DNA of 56,992 bases from Lapidilactobacillus concavus DSM 17758 (GCF_001435835.1 NZ_AZFX01000001.1:1-56992); one strand, 5' to 3'. Positions 1 to 9,031 are shown, counted from the stretch's first letter. Numbers and translations are program-made. Notes: generated by a model from the sequence alone, not told the origin.

Positions 1-88
1 ACCTTTCCGCCAGCTGTCTTCGCCTGCGCTGGCTAACTTGCACTTGCAATTTGCGACTTAAACTCTTTTGAGAACTTAGACATATGAA

Positions 89-125
89 AACCCCCGGTAT
101 TGGATTTGGTCCAACATCGGGGGTT
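89..125. other. GC-rich hairpin, terminator-like without a T-run
   Basis: An 8-bp perfect inverted repeat (AACCCCCG at 89-96, CGGGGGTT at 118-125) encloses a second 5-bp helix (TTGGA at 100-104, TCCAA at 110-114). No T-run follows on either strand, so a classical intrinsic terminator is doubtful. Another short inverted repeat (GCCAGC 9-14, GCTGGC 28-33) lies upstream. The rest of bases 1-247 shows no gene. This is probably the 3' end signal of a gene lying outside the window. Confidence 0.35.
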
Positions 126-247
126 CAGTTCACTGACTAAACTGTTGCTAAGCCGGTTTTTCAATTGTCGGTAAACATGCTAAAATGGAAAGCATGATTT
201 GATTCTGTTAGTGAATTAAAACAGACATGGAAGAATGAGGAAAATAA

Positions 248-874
248 ATGGCCCATCAATATTTCGAAAATAATGAAGACTTGGCGCACGAACGACAAGA
301 AATCAAATTGAATCTACCATCCATTCAGTTAAGTTTAACCACCGATAGCGGTGTTTTTTCGCGCGATCGGGTTGACTATGGCACCATGGTCTTGCTGAAA
401 GCAATCATGACAAAGATCCAGTCGGCTGCCACTCAGAAGATTTCTGTGCTGGATGTTGGCTGCGGTTACGGACCAATCGGGTTAGTGCTGGCGAAGTTAT
501 CGCCTCAGATCCATGTGGACATGATTGATGTCAATGAACGTGCGCTGCAACTTGCGCAAGAGAACGCTACCAAAAACGGTGTGGACACGCAAGTCAATAT
601 TTTTCAAAGTGATGGCTATACCAGTGTACCAGCAAAGCAATATGATTTTGTGATCACAAATCCGCCAATTCGTGCAGGCAAAAAAGTGGTTGATTCGATT
701 CTTAAAGGCAGCCAAGAATTTTTAACAGCTCAGGGCGCTGTCTTTGCAGTGTTGCAAAAGAAACAGGGTGCGCCTTCCGCCAAGAAATTACTCGAAACCA
801 TTTATCCGCGCGTTGAAATAATCAAGCGTGATAAAGGTTATTATATTTTGGCTGCTCAAAAGAATTTTGATTAA
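248..874 (+). CDS. Class I SAM-dependent methyltransferase, RsmC/YbxB-like
   Basis: Predicted cytoplasmic RNA methyltransferase of 208 residues. Motif I of the Rossmann fold (VLDVGCGYGPIG) lies at about 67-78, and the catalytic NPPI motif typical of N2-guanine methyltransferases at 138-141. The length matches the single-domain YbxB form found in Firmicutes, not the two-domain RsmC of enterobacteria. By family, the likely target is guanine in 16S rRNA (G1207 in E. coli), but the exact substrate cannot be read from sequence. The start is set by GAGGAAAAT just upstream of ATG. It lies upstream of tadA, separated by a regulator on the other strand. Confidence 0.85.
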   Translation: MAHQYFENNEDLAHERQEIKLNLPSIQLSLTTDSGVFSRDRVDYGTMVLLKAIMTKIQSAATQKISVLDVGCGYGPIGLVLAKLSPQIHVDMIDVNERALQLAQENATKNGVDTQVNIFQSDGYTSVPAKQYDFVITNPPIRAGKKVVDSILKGSQEFLTAQGAVFAVLQKKQGAPSAKKLLETIYPRVEIIKRDKGYYILAAQKNFD

Positions 875-931
875 TAGACGATAATTTTTTTGAGTGTGCA
901 AGCATTTACAACTCTAGCACCTAACCGACGT

Positions 932-1828
932 TTAATCGTTGAATGACGTGATCAGTAGGTAGCAGAGAACGAGGTCGTCCATATTTTTTAAATTCAAGTT
1001 GGTGGCTTCGTGGAAACGATCAAGACGATACTGTAACGTGTTTCGATGTAAAAAAAGCTGTTTGGCTGTTGAACTGAGATTACCCACGTTTTGGTAAAGC
1101 GCGATGATGACATCTTTAATATCATCGTCTTGGTTGAGTAATTGATTTAATTGCCTCGCTAAGACTGAACGTTGGAGTTGCGGACGTGCATAATAGTCTA
1201 AGGCTAGACTAGCTAAGCTACTGACAGAAAGTGTGGACTTCGCGAAGACAGCTTGCTCCTCGTTGAAAATCAGTGCTAATTCTTCATTTACCGGCCAAAA
1301 ATTGCCCAGAAAAAGTTGGACTTTAACGAAGAAGTCACTCTCCATTGTTTGTAGAATACTTTGCAGCTCCGACATTGAAAGTGAGGAAGAGCCAGAACCA
1401 TTAGTCTGCACAATGATCATCGTGGTTGGATTGATATAGAAGTGAGTCACGACCTGATTAAAGAGGTTGACGAGTGCTTCGGTTAACTCGCGTCGATCCA
1501 TGTCGTCATGATCACGGTAAGTTAATCGGCACTGAATCAAGCGGACATGTTGTGCAGGATCTTCTAAATCGGGTGGCAGTTGTGTTTGGTGAGTCAAGAA
1601 TTGATACCAATGATTGAGTGGATTACTCGTGGCATAATGTTGATCACTAAGTGCTTGTAGTAACTTCAAGCTGTCTTCACTGAGTTGGTCAGTTTTAAAT
1701 AATAACCAGCTACCTTCAAATGACCATATTTTTTCATCAGGTTGTTCGGCACGTGGACCCTTGAGGTGCTGTGCGGTTGGAAAAGCATTTTCGATGCGAT
1801 TCAAAAGCTCGTTTGTTTGATTATCCAT
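932..1828 (-). CDS. PucR/CdaR-type helix-turn-helix regulator
   Basis: A 298-residue protein whose last 55 or so residues match the PucR C-terminal helix-turn-helix family: a YQNVGNLSSTAKQLFLHRNT-type stretch, then YRLDRF and a leucine-rich end. The remainder has no domain I can name and probably carries a sensing function. An upstream in-frame start at 1891 exists, but the ATG at 1828 has a GGTG-type ribosome binding site and lies outside the tadA 5' region, so it is preferred. The gene is divergent from tadA with 88 bp between the start codons, so the two may share a control region. Members of this family regulate sugar-diacid, purine or amino-acid metabolism; the effector here is unknown. 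Confidence 0.75.
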   Translation of the reverse strand: MDNQTNELLNRIENAFPTAQHLKGPRAEQPDEKIWSFEGSWLLFKTDQLSEDSLKLLQALSDQHYATSNPLNHWYQFLTHQTQLPPDLEDPAQHVRLIQCRLTYRDHDDMDRRELTEALVNLFNQVVTHFYINPTTMIIVQTNGSGSSSLSMSELQSILQTMESDFFVKVQLFLGNFWPVNEELALIFNEEQAVFAKSTLSVSSLASLALDYYARPQLQRSVLARQLNQLLNQDDDIKDVIIALYQNVGNLSSTAKQLFLHRNTLQYRLDRFHEATNLNLKNMDDLVLCYLLITSFND

Positions 1829-1916
1829 TTTTTCACCACAGTTGTTAAAATTGAACACAAGAAAATCGCTTATTTCTATTAAGTTTAACATTTTTCAGAA
1901 GAAAGGTCAGCGTTTG

Positions 1917-2429
1917 ATGGAAACACTTTCGACACTTACAACTCAAGAACAAGAAACTTTAATGCGTTTGGCATTTGAACAGGCACATCAGGCCGAATCG
2001 CTCGGTGAGGTGCCGATCGGGGCAATCATTGAGCGAGATGGTCAAATCATTGGCTCTGGTTATAACTTACGGGAGACAAGCCAGGATGCCATAGATCATG
2101 CAGAAATTATGGCAATCAAGCAGGCATGTGAGACGATTGGCAGCTGGCGCTTAGAGCGTGCGCGGTTATTTGTGACACTGGAGCCATGTCCGATGTGTGC
2201 CGGTGCGATCATCAATAGCCGCGTTGCTGAGGTTTATTTTGGTGCGAAAGATCCGAAGGCAGGTGCGGTTGGTAGTTTATTGAACCTACTGACCGATACA
2301 CGCTTCAATCATCAACCAACGGTTTTTCCTGGCGTCTTGGAATTGGAATCGCAAGCATTGCTTCAGAACTTCTTCCGAGCGATCCGGGCTAAGCAGAAGC
2401 AATTGAAAAAAACTCAGCGGAATCGCTAG
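1917..2429 (+). CDS. tadA: tRNA-specific adenosine-34 deaminase TadA
   Basis: Deaminates A34 to inosine in the anticodon of tRNA-Arg(ACG), allowing wobble decoding of CGN codons. The 170-residue protein has the cytidine-deaminase-like zinc site: HAE at 61-63 (zinc His and proton-shuttling Glu) and PCPMC at 90-94 (the two zinc Cys). An in-frame start exists farther upstream at 1842, but ATG 1917 has an AGAAGAAAGG ribosome binding site about 10 bases upstream and gives the usual family length. The next locus downstream is the SRP RNA gene, an arrangement also common in other Firmicutes. Confidence 0.95.
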   Translation: METLSTLTTQEQETLMRLAFEQAHQAESLGEVPIGAIIERDGQIIGSGYNLRETSQDAIDHAEIMAIKQACETIGSWRLERARLFVTLEPCPMCAGAIINSRVAEVYFGAKDPKAGAVGSLLNLLTDTRFNHQPTVFPGVLELESQALLQNFFRAIRAKQKQLKKTQRNR

Positions 2430-2455
2430 CTTTTTATTTCAAAATTCGCTACAAT
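2427..2455 (+). promoter_or_regulatory. Promoter of the SRP RNA gene
   Basis: A good -10 box (TACAAT, 2450-2455) lies about 7 bases before the inferred 5' end of the SRP RNA. The -35 region near 2427-2432 is poor, so the -10 box carries most of the evidence. Confidence 0.45.
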
Positions 2456-2461
2456 AGTAAT

Positions 2462-2555
2462 TGCCGAAAGGCTAGGGCAATGATCCGCTCACGAATTGTG
2501 TCAGATTCGGAAGAAAGCAGCACTAAGTTTGCTGGATCATGTGCCTTATTTTTTT
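2462..2555 (+). ncRNA. ffs: Small bacterial signal recognition particle RNA (4.5S type)
   Basis: RNA core of the signal recognition particle; it binds Ffh and takes nascent membrane proteins to FtsY. The conserved domain-IV segment is clear at about 2499-2526: TGTCAG, then CGGAAGAAAGCAGCACTAAG, with the GGAA-type tetraloop and the internal loop AGCAG. The outer arms pair around it (TGATCC at 2481-2486 with GGATCA at 2534-2539, and AGGC with GCCT). A T-run at 2549-2555 ends the gene. It is the short form without an Alu domain. The exact 5' end is inferred from the -10 box. Confidence 0.88.
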
Positions 2556-2626
2556 GTCTAATTTTTTAGTAATTAAGTGATTGGTTTGTAGTAATCATGG
2601 CTTTTTTTTGTTAAAGTTAAGTTAAC

Positions 2627-2664
2627 TCGAAGCAATCATCATGTTTGGTGACGGATTGCTTCGA
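2627..2664 (+). promoter_or_regulatory. 11-bp perfect hairpin in the dnaX leader
   Basis: TCGAAGCAATC (2627-2637) is perfectly complementary to GATTGCTTCGA (2654-2664), with a 16-base loop. No T-run follows, so it is not an intrinsic terminator. It lies about 70 bases before the dnaX start codon, probably in the 5' leader. Its function is unknown: it could be an operator, an RNA stabiliser or a leader control element. Confidence 0.5.
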
Positions 2665-2732
2665 AATAGAGGGAACACTGAATTTATCCATGTTCTATGA
2701 CTAATTCGTGTCCATTAAAAAGAAGGAGAAAT

Positions 2733-4466
2733 ATGGCTTATCAAGCACTGTATCGCGTCTGGCGGCCACAAAACTTCCAACAAGTTGTGGGACAAAAGAT
2801 CGTGACACAAACGTTAAAAAATTCCATTGTCACGAATCAGATTAGTCATGCCTATCTTTTTTCTGGTCCGCGGGGTACGGGTAAAACTTCCTGTGCCAAG
2901 ATTTTTGCTAAGGCCATCAACTGTCTGAACAGTCAAGACGGTGAGCCCTGCAATCAATGTGAGAATTGTCGGGCAATTAACGAGAACCGATTGACAGATA
3001 TTGTTGAAATCGATGCGGCGTCAAACAATGGCGTTGACGAGATTCGCGATATTCGTGACAAGGTGAAGTATCCACCGACCCAGGCTAAATATAAAGTTTA
3101 TATCATCGATGAAGTCCATATGCTGTCAACAGGTGCCTTCAATGCGTTATTGAAGACCTTGGAAGAACCACCAGCACATGTCGTCTTTATCCTCGCAACG
3201 ACTGAGTCACAGAAGATCTTACCGACGATTATTTCACGGACGCAACACTTTAATTTTCGCCGAATTTCGCCCCAAGACATCTCAGAACAACTCGTTAAAA
3301 TTTTAGCAGATAAGCAAATCAGTTATGATGAAAAAGCAATCACGGTTATCAGTCGTGCCGCTGACGGTGGAATGCGCGATGCGCTAAGCATTTTGGATCA
3401 AGTGCTATCGTTTGGCGACGATCATGTGTCATTGGAGAATGCATTAGAGGTAACGGGTGATGCCAATGATGAGCAACTTGATCAGTATTTGACCTCAGTA
3501 CTGCAACATCAAGTGACACCAGCACTAACTCAGATCAATGAACTGTTTAGTCGTGGCAGTTCTGCAAACCGATTACTTGAAGGTGTGCTGGAATTGCTTC
3601 GAGATCTACTTTTACAGAAGAATGATGCAACAACGCTAGCGACGTTATCATTTCGTGAGCTATCGCCATCATTGATTACCGCTGTCTCAGTGCTAAGTTC
3701 GAGCCAACTTTATGAGATGATCGATATTGCAAATGATATTCAGTTACAACTAAAAAATAGCGCACACAGCGATTTATTTTTAGAAGTCATGACCGTTAAA
3801 CTAGCACAGGTCACACAGCAAGGTGAGGCTTCCACCCAAACGACGGCATCTTCGACAGATACGCTAGATACAGGGGAAGTTCAACGACTACAAAAAGAAG
3901 TTGATGAATTAAAGGCGACGATTCAACAACTGCAGCAACAAACGCTGACCCCAACGTCAAAACTTTCCGATTCTTCCTCAGTTCAAAACGGCTTAAAGCG
4001 CCGTGCCGAGGTCAAGATCGATCGTAAACGCGTCTATGCTGTTTTAGCACAAGCAACCAAGGAAAGCCTGACAGCTGTTCGCGATGTTTGGCCAGATTTG
4101 CTATCGAAGTTGACCCCATCAAAACGGGCCATGATGCGTGTTTCCGAACCAGTTGCCGCCAGTCCAGACTCGATTGTGGTTGCATTCACCTATGAGTTCA
4201 CCTTAAAGACGGCAACGACAGATCATGAGTTGCAAACTACCTTAAAACGTGAATTAAATGCTCTGATGCATAATGAGGCAGATATCATCTTGGTCCAGAA
4301 AGATCAATGGCCGAAGCTTCGCAAGGATTATATTGCGACTTTACACCAGACATCCGCAAAGGCAACGACTCCTTCGATTCAATCGATTGAGCAATCCAAG
4401 CCAGCCATTATTGATGAAGCAACCAAACTGTTTGGTAATGAAGTTGTAAAAATTAAAGCTGATTGA
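2733..4466 (+). CDS. dnaX: DNA polymerase III subunits gamma/tau
   Basis: Clamp-loader ATPase that assembles the beta clamp on primed DNA and joins polymerase cores. Of 577 residues, the N-terminal AAA+ module has Walker A GPRGTGKT at 45-52, a zinc knuckle with Cys 64, 73, 76 and 79, a Walker B segment IIDEVHM near 128, and an SRT arginine-finger motif near 177. The region from about 375 to 440 is a Gln/Thr/Ser-rich linker with a coiled-coil stretch, followed by a tau-like C-terminal domain. The ATG at 2733 follows AGAAGGAGA; a start 36 bases upstream lacks this context. No A6G slippery sequence like that of E. coli dnaX was seen. It heads the ebfC-recR-yaaL block. Confidence 0.96.
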   Translation: MAYQALYRVWRPQNFQQVVGQKIVTQTLKNSIVTNQISHAYLFSGPRGTGKTSCAKIFAKAINCLNSQDGEPCNQCENCRAINENRLTDIVEIDAASNNGVDEIRDIRDKVKYPPTQAKYKVYIIDEVHMLSTGAFNALLKTLEEPPAHVVFILATTESQKILPTIISRTQHFNFRRISPQDISEQLVKILADKQISYDEKAITVISRAADGGMRDALSILDQVLSFGDDHVSLENALEVTGDANDEQLDQYLTSVLQHQVTPALTQINELFSRGSSANRLLEGVLELLRDLLLQKNDATTLATLSFRELSPSLITAVSVLSSSQLYEMIDIANDIQLQLKNSAHSDLFLEVMTVKLAQVTQQGEASTQTTASSTDTLDTGEVQRLQKEVDELKATIQQLQQQTLTPTSKLSDSSSVQNGLKRRAEVKIDRKRVYAVLAQATKESLTAVRDVWPDLLSKLTPSKRAMMRVSEPVAASPDSIVVAFTYEFTLKTATTDHELQTTLKRELNALMHNEADIILVQKDQWPKLRKDYIATLHQTSAKATTPSIQSIEQSKPAIIDEATKLFGNEVVKIKAD

Positions 4467-4496
4467 TTTTAAACAAAAAAAGAGAGGTTGATTTAA

Positions 4497-4805
4497 ATGC
4501 GTGCAAATCCCGGAAATATGGCAAATATGATGCGTAAAATGCAAAAAATGCAAAAAGAAATGAAGGCTGCTCAAGCGGCACTGGAAGTTAAAGAATATAC
4601 GCAGACTTCCGCCGATGATTTGGTTAAGGTAACGATGACTGGGCAACATCGTTTGACGGATGTGACGATTGATCCGAAAGTCATCGATCCCGATGATCCA
4701 GATATGTTGCAAGATCTTCTCATCGAAACGATCAACCAAGTCTTAAGTGATGTGGATGAAGACACTGAAAAAACCATGGGTCAATACACTCGTGGCTTGA
4801 TGTAG
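4497..4805 (+). CDS. YbaB/EbfC family nucleoid-associated protein
   Basis: A 102-residue basic and acidic DNA-binding protein that forms dimers with a tweezer-like fold in its family. The Met-rich N-terminal helix (NMANMMRKMQKMQKEM), the central VKVTMTGQHRLTDVTID strands and the acidic DPDDPDML turn are diagnostic. It lies 30 bases after dnaX and 12 bases before recR, the classical dnaX-ebfC-recR order, and is probably co-transcribed with both. It has a good ribosome binding site (AGAGAGGTTG). Family members bind DNA with limited sequence preference; any specific role here is not shown by the sequence. Confidence 0.93.
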   Translation: MRANPGNMANMMRKMQKMQKEMKAAQAALEVKEYTQTSADDLVKVTMTGQHRLTDVTIDPKVIDPDDPDMLQDLLIETINQVLSDVDEDTEKTMGQYTRGLM

Positions 4806-4817
4806 GACGTGGGCAGG

Positions 4818-5414
4818 ATGCAATATCCAGAAGCAATCGCACAATTGATCGAAAGTTATATGAAACTTCCGGGGATCGGTAGTAAATCCGCCACTCGGCT
4901 GGCTTTTTATACGATCGACATGGACGAAGAAGACGTCAAAGACTTCTCTGATCGCTTAATTGCGGCTAAAAAGGATCTCCACTACTGCTCGATTTGTGGC
5001 AACATTACTGATGAGGACCCTTGCGAAATTTGTCGAGATACCGCACGTGATCAATCTAAAATTTTAGTGGTCGAGCAGCCTAAAGATATTATGGCAATGG
5101 AAAAAATGAACGATTATCAAGGTCTCTATCATGTTTTGCATGGCGTGTTGTCACCGATGGATGGCAAAGGCCCGGAAGAGTTAAACATTGCACCATTGAT
5201 CAAACGCCTGCAGAAGACGGACGTTAATGAAGTGATTATTGCGACGAACGCTTCTCCAGAGGGCGAATCTACGGCAATGTATTTAGCACGCTTGATCAAG
5301 CCAGCAGGCATCAAAGTCACACGGTTGGCACATGGATTGTCTGTGGGCTCTGACATTGAATATGCTGATGAAATGACCTTGCAACGTGCTGTTGAAGGCC
5401 GACAGGAGATGTAA
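4818..5414 (+). CDS. recR: Recombination mediator protein RecR
   Basis: Works with RecO and RecF to load RecA on SSB-coated gaps. The ATG at 4818 gives 198 residues, the usual length; an in-frame GTG at 4809 would add three. The order is a helix-hairpin-helix region ([16 protein letters not shown], about 15-30), a C4 zinc finger (Cys 57, 60, 69, 72), then a Toprim domain with the VVEQPKD and ATNASPEGE motifs. It follows the YbaB gene by 12 bases. The Toprim acidic residues appear intact. Confidence 0.95.
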   Translation: MQYPEAIAQLIESYMKLPGIGSKSATRLAFYTIDMDEEDVKDFSDRLIAAKKDLHYCSICGNITDEDPCEICRDTARDQSKILVVEQPKDIMAMEKMNDYQGLYHVLHGVLSPMDGKGPEELNIAPLIKRLQKTDVNEVIIATNASPEGESTAMYLARLIKPAGIKVTRLAHGLSVGSDIEYADEMTLQRAVEGRQEM

Positions 5415-5415
5415 G

Positions 5416-5664
5416 ATGTTTCATTTTAAGCCTCAACAACGCTTGCGAAAAACGACTGATCAACAATTGTTATCACAAATCGATAAGGCCAAAAAGAACT
5501 GGCTCTGGTTGCGAAAGACTGAAGCTCAAGATATTGATGCCGATCCTGAACTCACGCAGAAGGTTAGATTACAACGCGCAAAGTATAATTTTTTATTCAT
5601 GGAAGCGCGTCGAAGAGGGACCCGAGCGTTAACTCTCAACGAAGGGGTCACACGTCGATATTGA
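5416..5664 (+). CDS. YaaL family (DUF2508) small protein
   Basis: An 82-residue, very basic, largely helical protein. The place right after recR (one base after its stop), the length and the conserved patterns (DKAKKNWLWLR and KYNFLFMEARRRGT) match YaaL/DUF2508. Its molecular role is not established. The recR tail overlaps the ribosome binding site (CAGGAGA), so translation is probably coupled to recR. Start codons farther upstream would overlap recR and have no better site. Confidence 0.8.
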   Translation: MFHFKPQQRLRKTTDQQLLSQIDKAKKNWLWLRKTEAQDIDADPELTQKVRLQRAKYNFLFMEARRRGTRALTLNEGVTRRY

Positions 5665-5681
5665 GGGTAGAGTTTGATTTT

Positions 5682-5711
5682 TTGCTTTCTTATTAACAAA
5701 TTAGGTAAAAT
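5682..5711 (+). promoter_or_regulatory. Candidate promoter of tmk-darA-holB
   Basis: TTGCTT at 5682-5687 and TAAAAT at 5706-5711, 18 bases apart, precede the tmk ribosome binding site. This would start a second transcript independent of the dnaX-recR unit. Confidence 0.45.
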
Positions 5712-5727
5712 GGAGTAGAGACAGATT

Positions 5728-6360
5728 ATGGCAGGATTGTTCATTTCATTTGAGGGACCAGATGGTGCTGGTAAGACGACAGCAATCAAGTCGCTCGCGG
5801 AAAAAATTAGTCAAGCTGATTCACGTCACGTCATGATAACACGTGAACCTGGTGGGAGTCGAATTGCCGAAAAGATTCGTCAGATCATTCTCGACGCTGA
5901 AAATGTTGAGATGGATGATTGGACTGAAGCGTTGCTCTATGCTGCTTCAAGACGGCAACATTTAGTGGAAGTGATCCAACCTGCGCTTGCTGCCAATCAG
6001 ATCGTCCTTTGTGATCGCTATGTGGATAGCTCAATCGCCTATCAGGGTGGTGGCCGTCAATTAGGTCCACAAAAAGTTGCTGACCTGAACAACTTTGCGA
6101 TTCAAGGCGTGTTACCAGAATTGACGCTGTATTTTGATCTTCCTGTTGAAGTTGGTTTGAAACGAATCAAGAAGATTGGTGCCGGTTTTGATCGCTTAGA
6201 AGGTCAAGCATTGGCATTTCACGAGCGTGTTCGCCAGACTTATCTTCAGCAATTGAAGAACAATACCACGCGTATCAAGTCTGTCGATGCGACTCAAGCA
6301 CCCGATGTAATTGTTGACCAATGTTTCGAGCTCATTCAACCGTTTTTAACCGAAGATTGA
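5728..6360 (+). CDS. tmk: Thymidylate kinase
   Basis: Phosphorylates dTMP to dTDP with ATP. The 210-residue protein has a P-loop GPDGAGKTT at 10-18, the TREPGG segment near 38-43, the CDRYVDSS motif (DRX) near 93-100 and a lid region with conserved basic residues. It begins a unit that continues through darA, holB, yabA and rsmI, linking dTTP supply with replication. The ribosome binding site is GGAG, with rather long spacing to ATG. Confidence 0.96.
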   Translation: MAGLFISFEGPDGAGKTTAIKSLAEKISQADSRHVMITREPGGSRIAEKIRQIILDAENVEMDDWTEALLYAASRRQHLVEVIQPALAANQIVLCDRYVDSSIAYQGGGRQLGPQKVADLNNFAIQGVLPELTLYFDLPVEVGLKRIKKIGAGFDRLEGQALAFHERVRQTYLQQLKNNTTRIKSVDATQAPDVIVDQCFELIQPFLTED

Positions 6361-6418
6361 ACTACTGGAGTCTTCTCGGGTTGAATAAATACTGTTAGTG
6401 CTTTGATTGATCATTTGA

Positions 6419-6760
<342 letters not shown>

Positions 6761-6775
6761 GAAGACGAATTTATT

Positions 6776-7759
6776 GTGAAAGCTAATCTAACCGAGTTAC
6801 AAAATTATTTTAAAACTGTGATAGAACATCATGAATTGAGCCATGCCTATTTGTTTAATGGCCCGGCCAATTCAGGAAAAACTGCGTTGACGGAATGGTT
6901 GGCAATGCGGTTATTTTGCGAAAACTTGCAACAAGGATTGCCGTGTGGTCATTGTGCCGAATGTCTTCGGGTCAAAGAAAACAACAATCCGGATTATCTT
7001 GTGATCAGTAGCGGGACCAAAACAATTGGCATCGATGATATCCGCCATTTGAAGCAGGAATTATCAAAGAGTGGCCTCGAAAGTCAGCATCGTATTTTTG
7101 TCGTCAAAGATGCGGATAAGATGACGATACCAGCTGCGAATTCATTATTAAAGTTTCTAGAAGAGCCTGTGAGCCAAGTGGTGATTGTTCTAACGACGAG
7201 TCGATTAGGACATATTTTGCCAACGATTCAGTCCCGTGTCCAAATCATCAACTTTCAGGCGCCTTCTCTGGTTAAACGTCAGAGTGAGATTCAGGCTTTA
7301 GGGGTGTCCAGTGAGGTCAGTCACATCTTGAGTGAAACGCAATTGACTGTAGAAGAGTTGAAAAACGTCGTAGAAAACTCGGATTTTGAACTACTTCAGC
7401 AAGTCTTTTGGCGTTGGCTAAACCAGGTTTTTGCTGGGAAGATGACGGCTTTTCCATTGGTACAAATGGAACTACTACCTAATTTTAAGGAGCCACTCCT
7501 TCAGCAAATTTTTCAGAGCATGTTGGTTGATGCGTTCAGCGATTTATTGGCGGTCAAGAGTCATCTGGACCGTCAATTAAATTGGGATCAACATCTGGCG
7601 AATTATGAGCAGGCTGAGACATCATTATCCATGATGCAAGTTGCGGCAGAACTCGAATGTGTCTTGCAAGTTCGACGTCAGTTAGAAGCAAATGTTAGTT
7701 TTCAAAATGTTCTTGAACAGTTAACGTTACAACTTATAGCCGTAAAAGAGGGAAATTGA
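6776..7759 (+). CDS. holB: DNA polymerase III delta' subunit
   Basis: Clamp-loader stator subunit of 327 residues, homologous to the N-terminal part of DnaX. It carries a P-loop-like NGPANSGKTAL at about 28-38, a zinc-knuckle set of four Cys (CENLQQGLPCGHCAEC pattern), and the LLKFLEEP and IQSRVQ segments of the AAA+ module. It starts with GTG, supported by AGGAAG about 10 bases upstream. It lies 15 bases after darA and one base before yabA. The partner subunits are DnaX (encoded 2-4 kb upstream) and HolA (not in the window). Confidence 0.93.
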   Translation: MKANLTELQNYFKTVIEHHELSHAYLFNGPANSGKTALTEWLAMRLFCENLQQGLPCGHCAECLRVKENNNPDYLVISSGTKTIGIDDIRHLKQELSKSGLESQHRIFVVKDADKMTIPAANSLLKFLEEPVSQVVIVLTTSRLGHILPTIQSRVQIINFQAPSLVKRQSEIQALGVSSEVSHILSETQLTVEELKNVVENSDFELLQQVFWRWLNQVFAGKMTAFPLVQMELLPNFKEPLLQQIFQSMLVDAFSDLLAVKSHLDRQLNWDQHLANYEQAETSLSMMQVAAELECVLQVRRQLEANVSFQNVLEQLTLQLIAVKEGN

Positions 7760-7760
7760 A

Positions 7761-8114
7761 ATGAGTCAGCAGGATCCTTTTACAGACTTTCAGCGTCTAG
7801 CTACCGAAGCAGATCAACTTGCCCGTGATTTAACTGCGTTTCGACAAGAATTAAACCGCGTGTTAGAACAGAATGCAGAGTTGATTATTGAAAATAAACA
7901 TTTACGCGGTCGCTTAGATCAATTATCAGAGCAAAACGAGCAGAGTGACAAGCCAGAAATGTTACCTTCACGGCGCAACTTAGAGAAGCTCTATGATGCT
8001 GGGTATCACATCTGTAACATGATGTACGGCGCACGGCGCGAAAACAACGAGCCTTGTGCCTTCTGTACAAATATTATCTATGGCAATGGTGATCGAACTA
8101 GTCGCCAAGCTTAA
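7761..8114 (+). CDS. yabA: Replication initiation control protein YabA
   Basis: Negative regulator of initiation that bridges DnaA and the DnaN clamp. The 117-residue protein has an N-terminal leucine-zipper-like coiled coil (about 10-60) for tetramerisation. Its C-terminal zinc site contains His83, Cys85, Cys99 and Cys102 (YHICNMMYG ... CAFC). All four ligands are present. It follows holB by one base and precedes rsmI, as in Bacillus. It is regulated as part of the tmk-holB unit. Confidence 0.94.
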   Translation: MSQQDPFTDFQRLATEADQLARDLTAFRQELNRVLEQNAELIIENKHLRGRLDQLSEQNEQSDKPEMLPSRRNLEKLYDAGYHICNMMYGARRENNEPCAFCTNIIYGNGDRTSRQA

Positions 8115-8131
8115 AAGGGGGGCCTTTAACG

Positions 8132-9031
8132 TTGCAAATTCAACAGAGTTTTGCGGCTACGAATCAAGGCACTCTTTTTTTGGTGCCGACACCAATCGGA
8201 AATTTGGATGACATGACTTTCCGAAGTGTCAAAATATTGAATGAAGTCGATCTGATCGCCGCGGAGGACACACGTAATACCGGCAAATTACTTGCGCATT
8301 TTGAAATCAAAACGCCTCAGACTAGTTTTCACGAACATAATACGCAACAGCGGATTCCCGAGCTGATTGAGAAGCTGAAGGCTGGAACGTCGATCGCACA
8401 GGTTTCCGATGCTGGTTTACCTTCGATTTCTGACCCAGGTCACGAGCTGGTCGTTGCTGCCATCGCAGCAGATATTGCGGTGGTACCACTACCAGGTGCC
8501 AGTGCGAGTTTGACCGCATTGATTGCTTCAGGGTTGTCACCGCAACCGTTTTATTTCTATGGCTTTTTGCCGAGAAAAAATAAAGAATTGGTGGCAGCAT
8601 TAGCAAGTTTCAAAACGCGACAAGAAACAATCATTCTCTACGAATCTCCTCATCATTTAAAACGGACTTTGGCAGATTTGAATAGTGCGTTTGGCGAAAA
8701 TCAACCGATCGTACTGGGTCGCGAACTGACCAAGATTCACGAATCTTTTGAGCGAGGCACAATTAGTGAGCTGCAGGCTTGGTACGACGCTCATGATCCA
8801 CGAGGTGAGTATGTTTTGCTAATATCTGGTCCCGGGCAGAACCAAGTCGATCAGCGCTCAAATGATTTATCAGATGGTGAGATTATTCAAGCCGTCGACG
8901 CTAAGATCGAACAAGGATTCAAGCCGAATGCAGCAATCAAATGGGTTGCTGAGCAATTGCAGAAACGTCGTCAGGAAGTTTATCAAATTTATCATCAGAT
9001 TCTGGCCAATCACATCGATGACAAAGACTAG
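8132..9031 (+). CDS. rsmI: 16S rRNA (cytidine-1402-2'-O)-methyltransferase
   Basis: Tetrapyrrole-methylase-fold enzyme that 2'-O-methylates C1402 in 16S rRNA. Of 299 residues, the diagnostic segments are TLFLVPTPIGNLDDMTFR near the N-terminus, AAEDTRNTGKLL, VSDAGLPSISDPG, and PLPGASASLTALIASGL. The start is TTG at 8132, supported by AAAAGGGGGG 9-10 bases upstream; no ATG in a fitting position exists. It follows yabA by 17 bases, an order conserved in Bacilli. Confidence 0.95.
   Translation: MQIQQSFAATNQGTLFLVPTPIGNLDDMTFRSVKILNEVDLIAAEDTRNTGKLLAHFEIKTPQTSFHEHNTQQRIPELIEKLKAGTSIAQVSDAGLPSISDPGHELVVAAIAADIAVVPLPGASASLTALIASGLSPQPFYFYGFLPRKNKELVAALASFKTRQETIILYESPHHLKRTLADLNSAFGENQPIVLGRELTKIHESFERGTISELQAWYDAHDPRGEYVLLISGPGQNQVDQRSNDLSDGEIIQAVDAKIEQGFKPNAAIKWVAEQLQKRRQEVYQIYHQILANHIDDKD

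Noticed and set aside
2733-4466. Programmed frameshift in dnaX producing gamma as in E. coli
   Set aside because: No A6G-type slippery heptamer with a following stem was found; the frame encodes the long form throughout.
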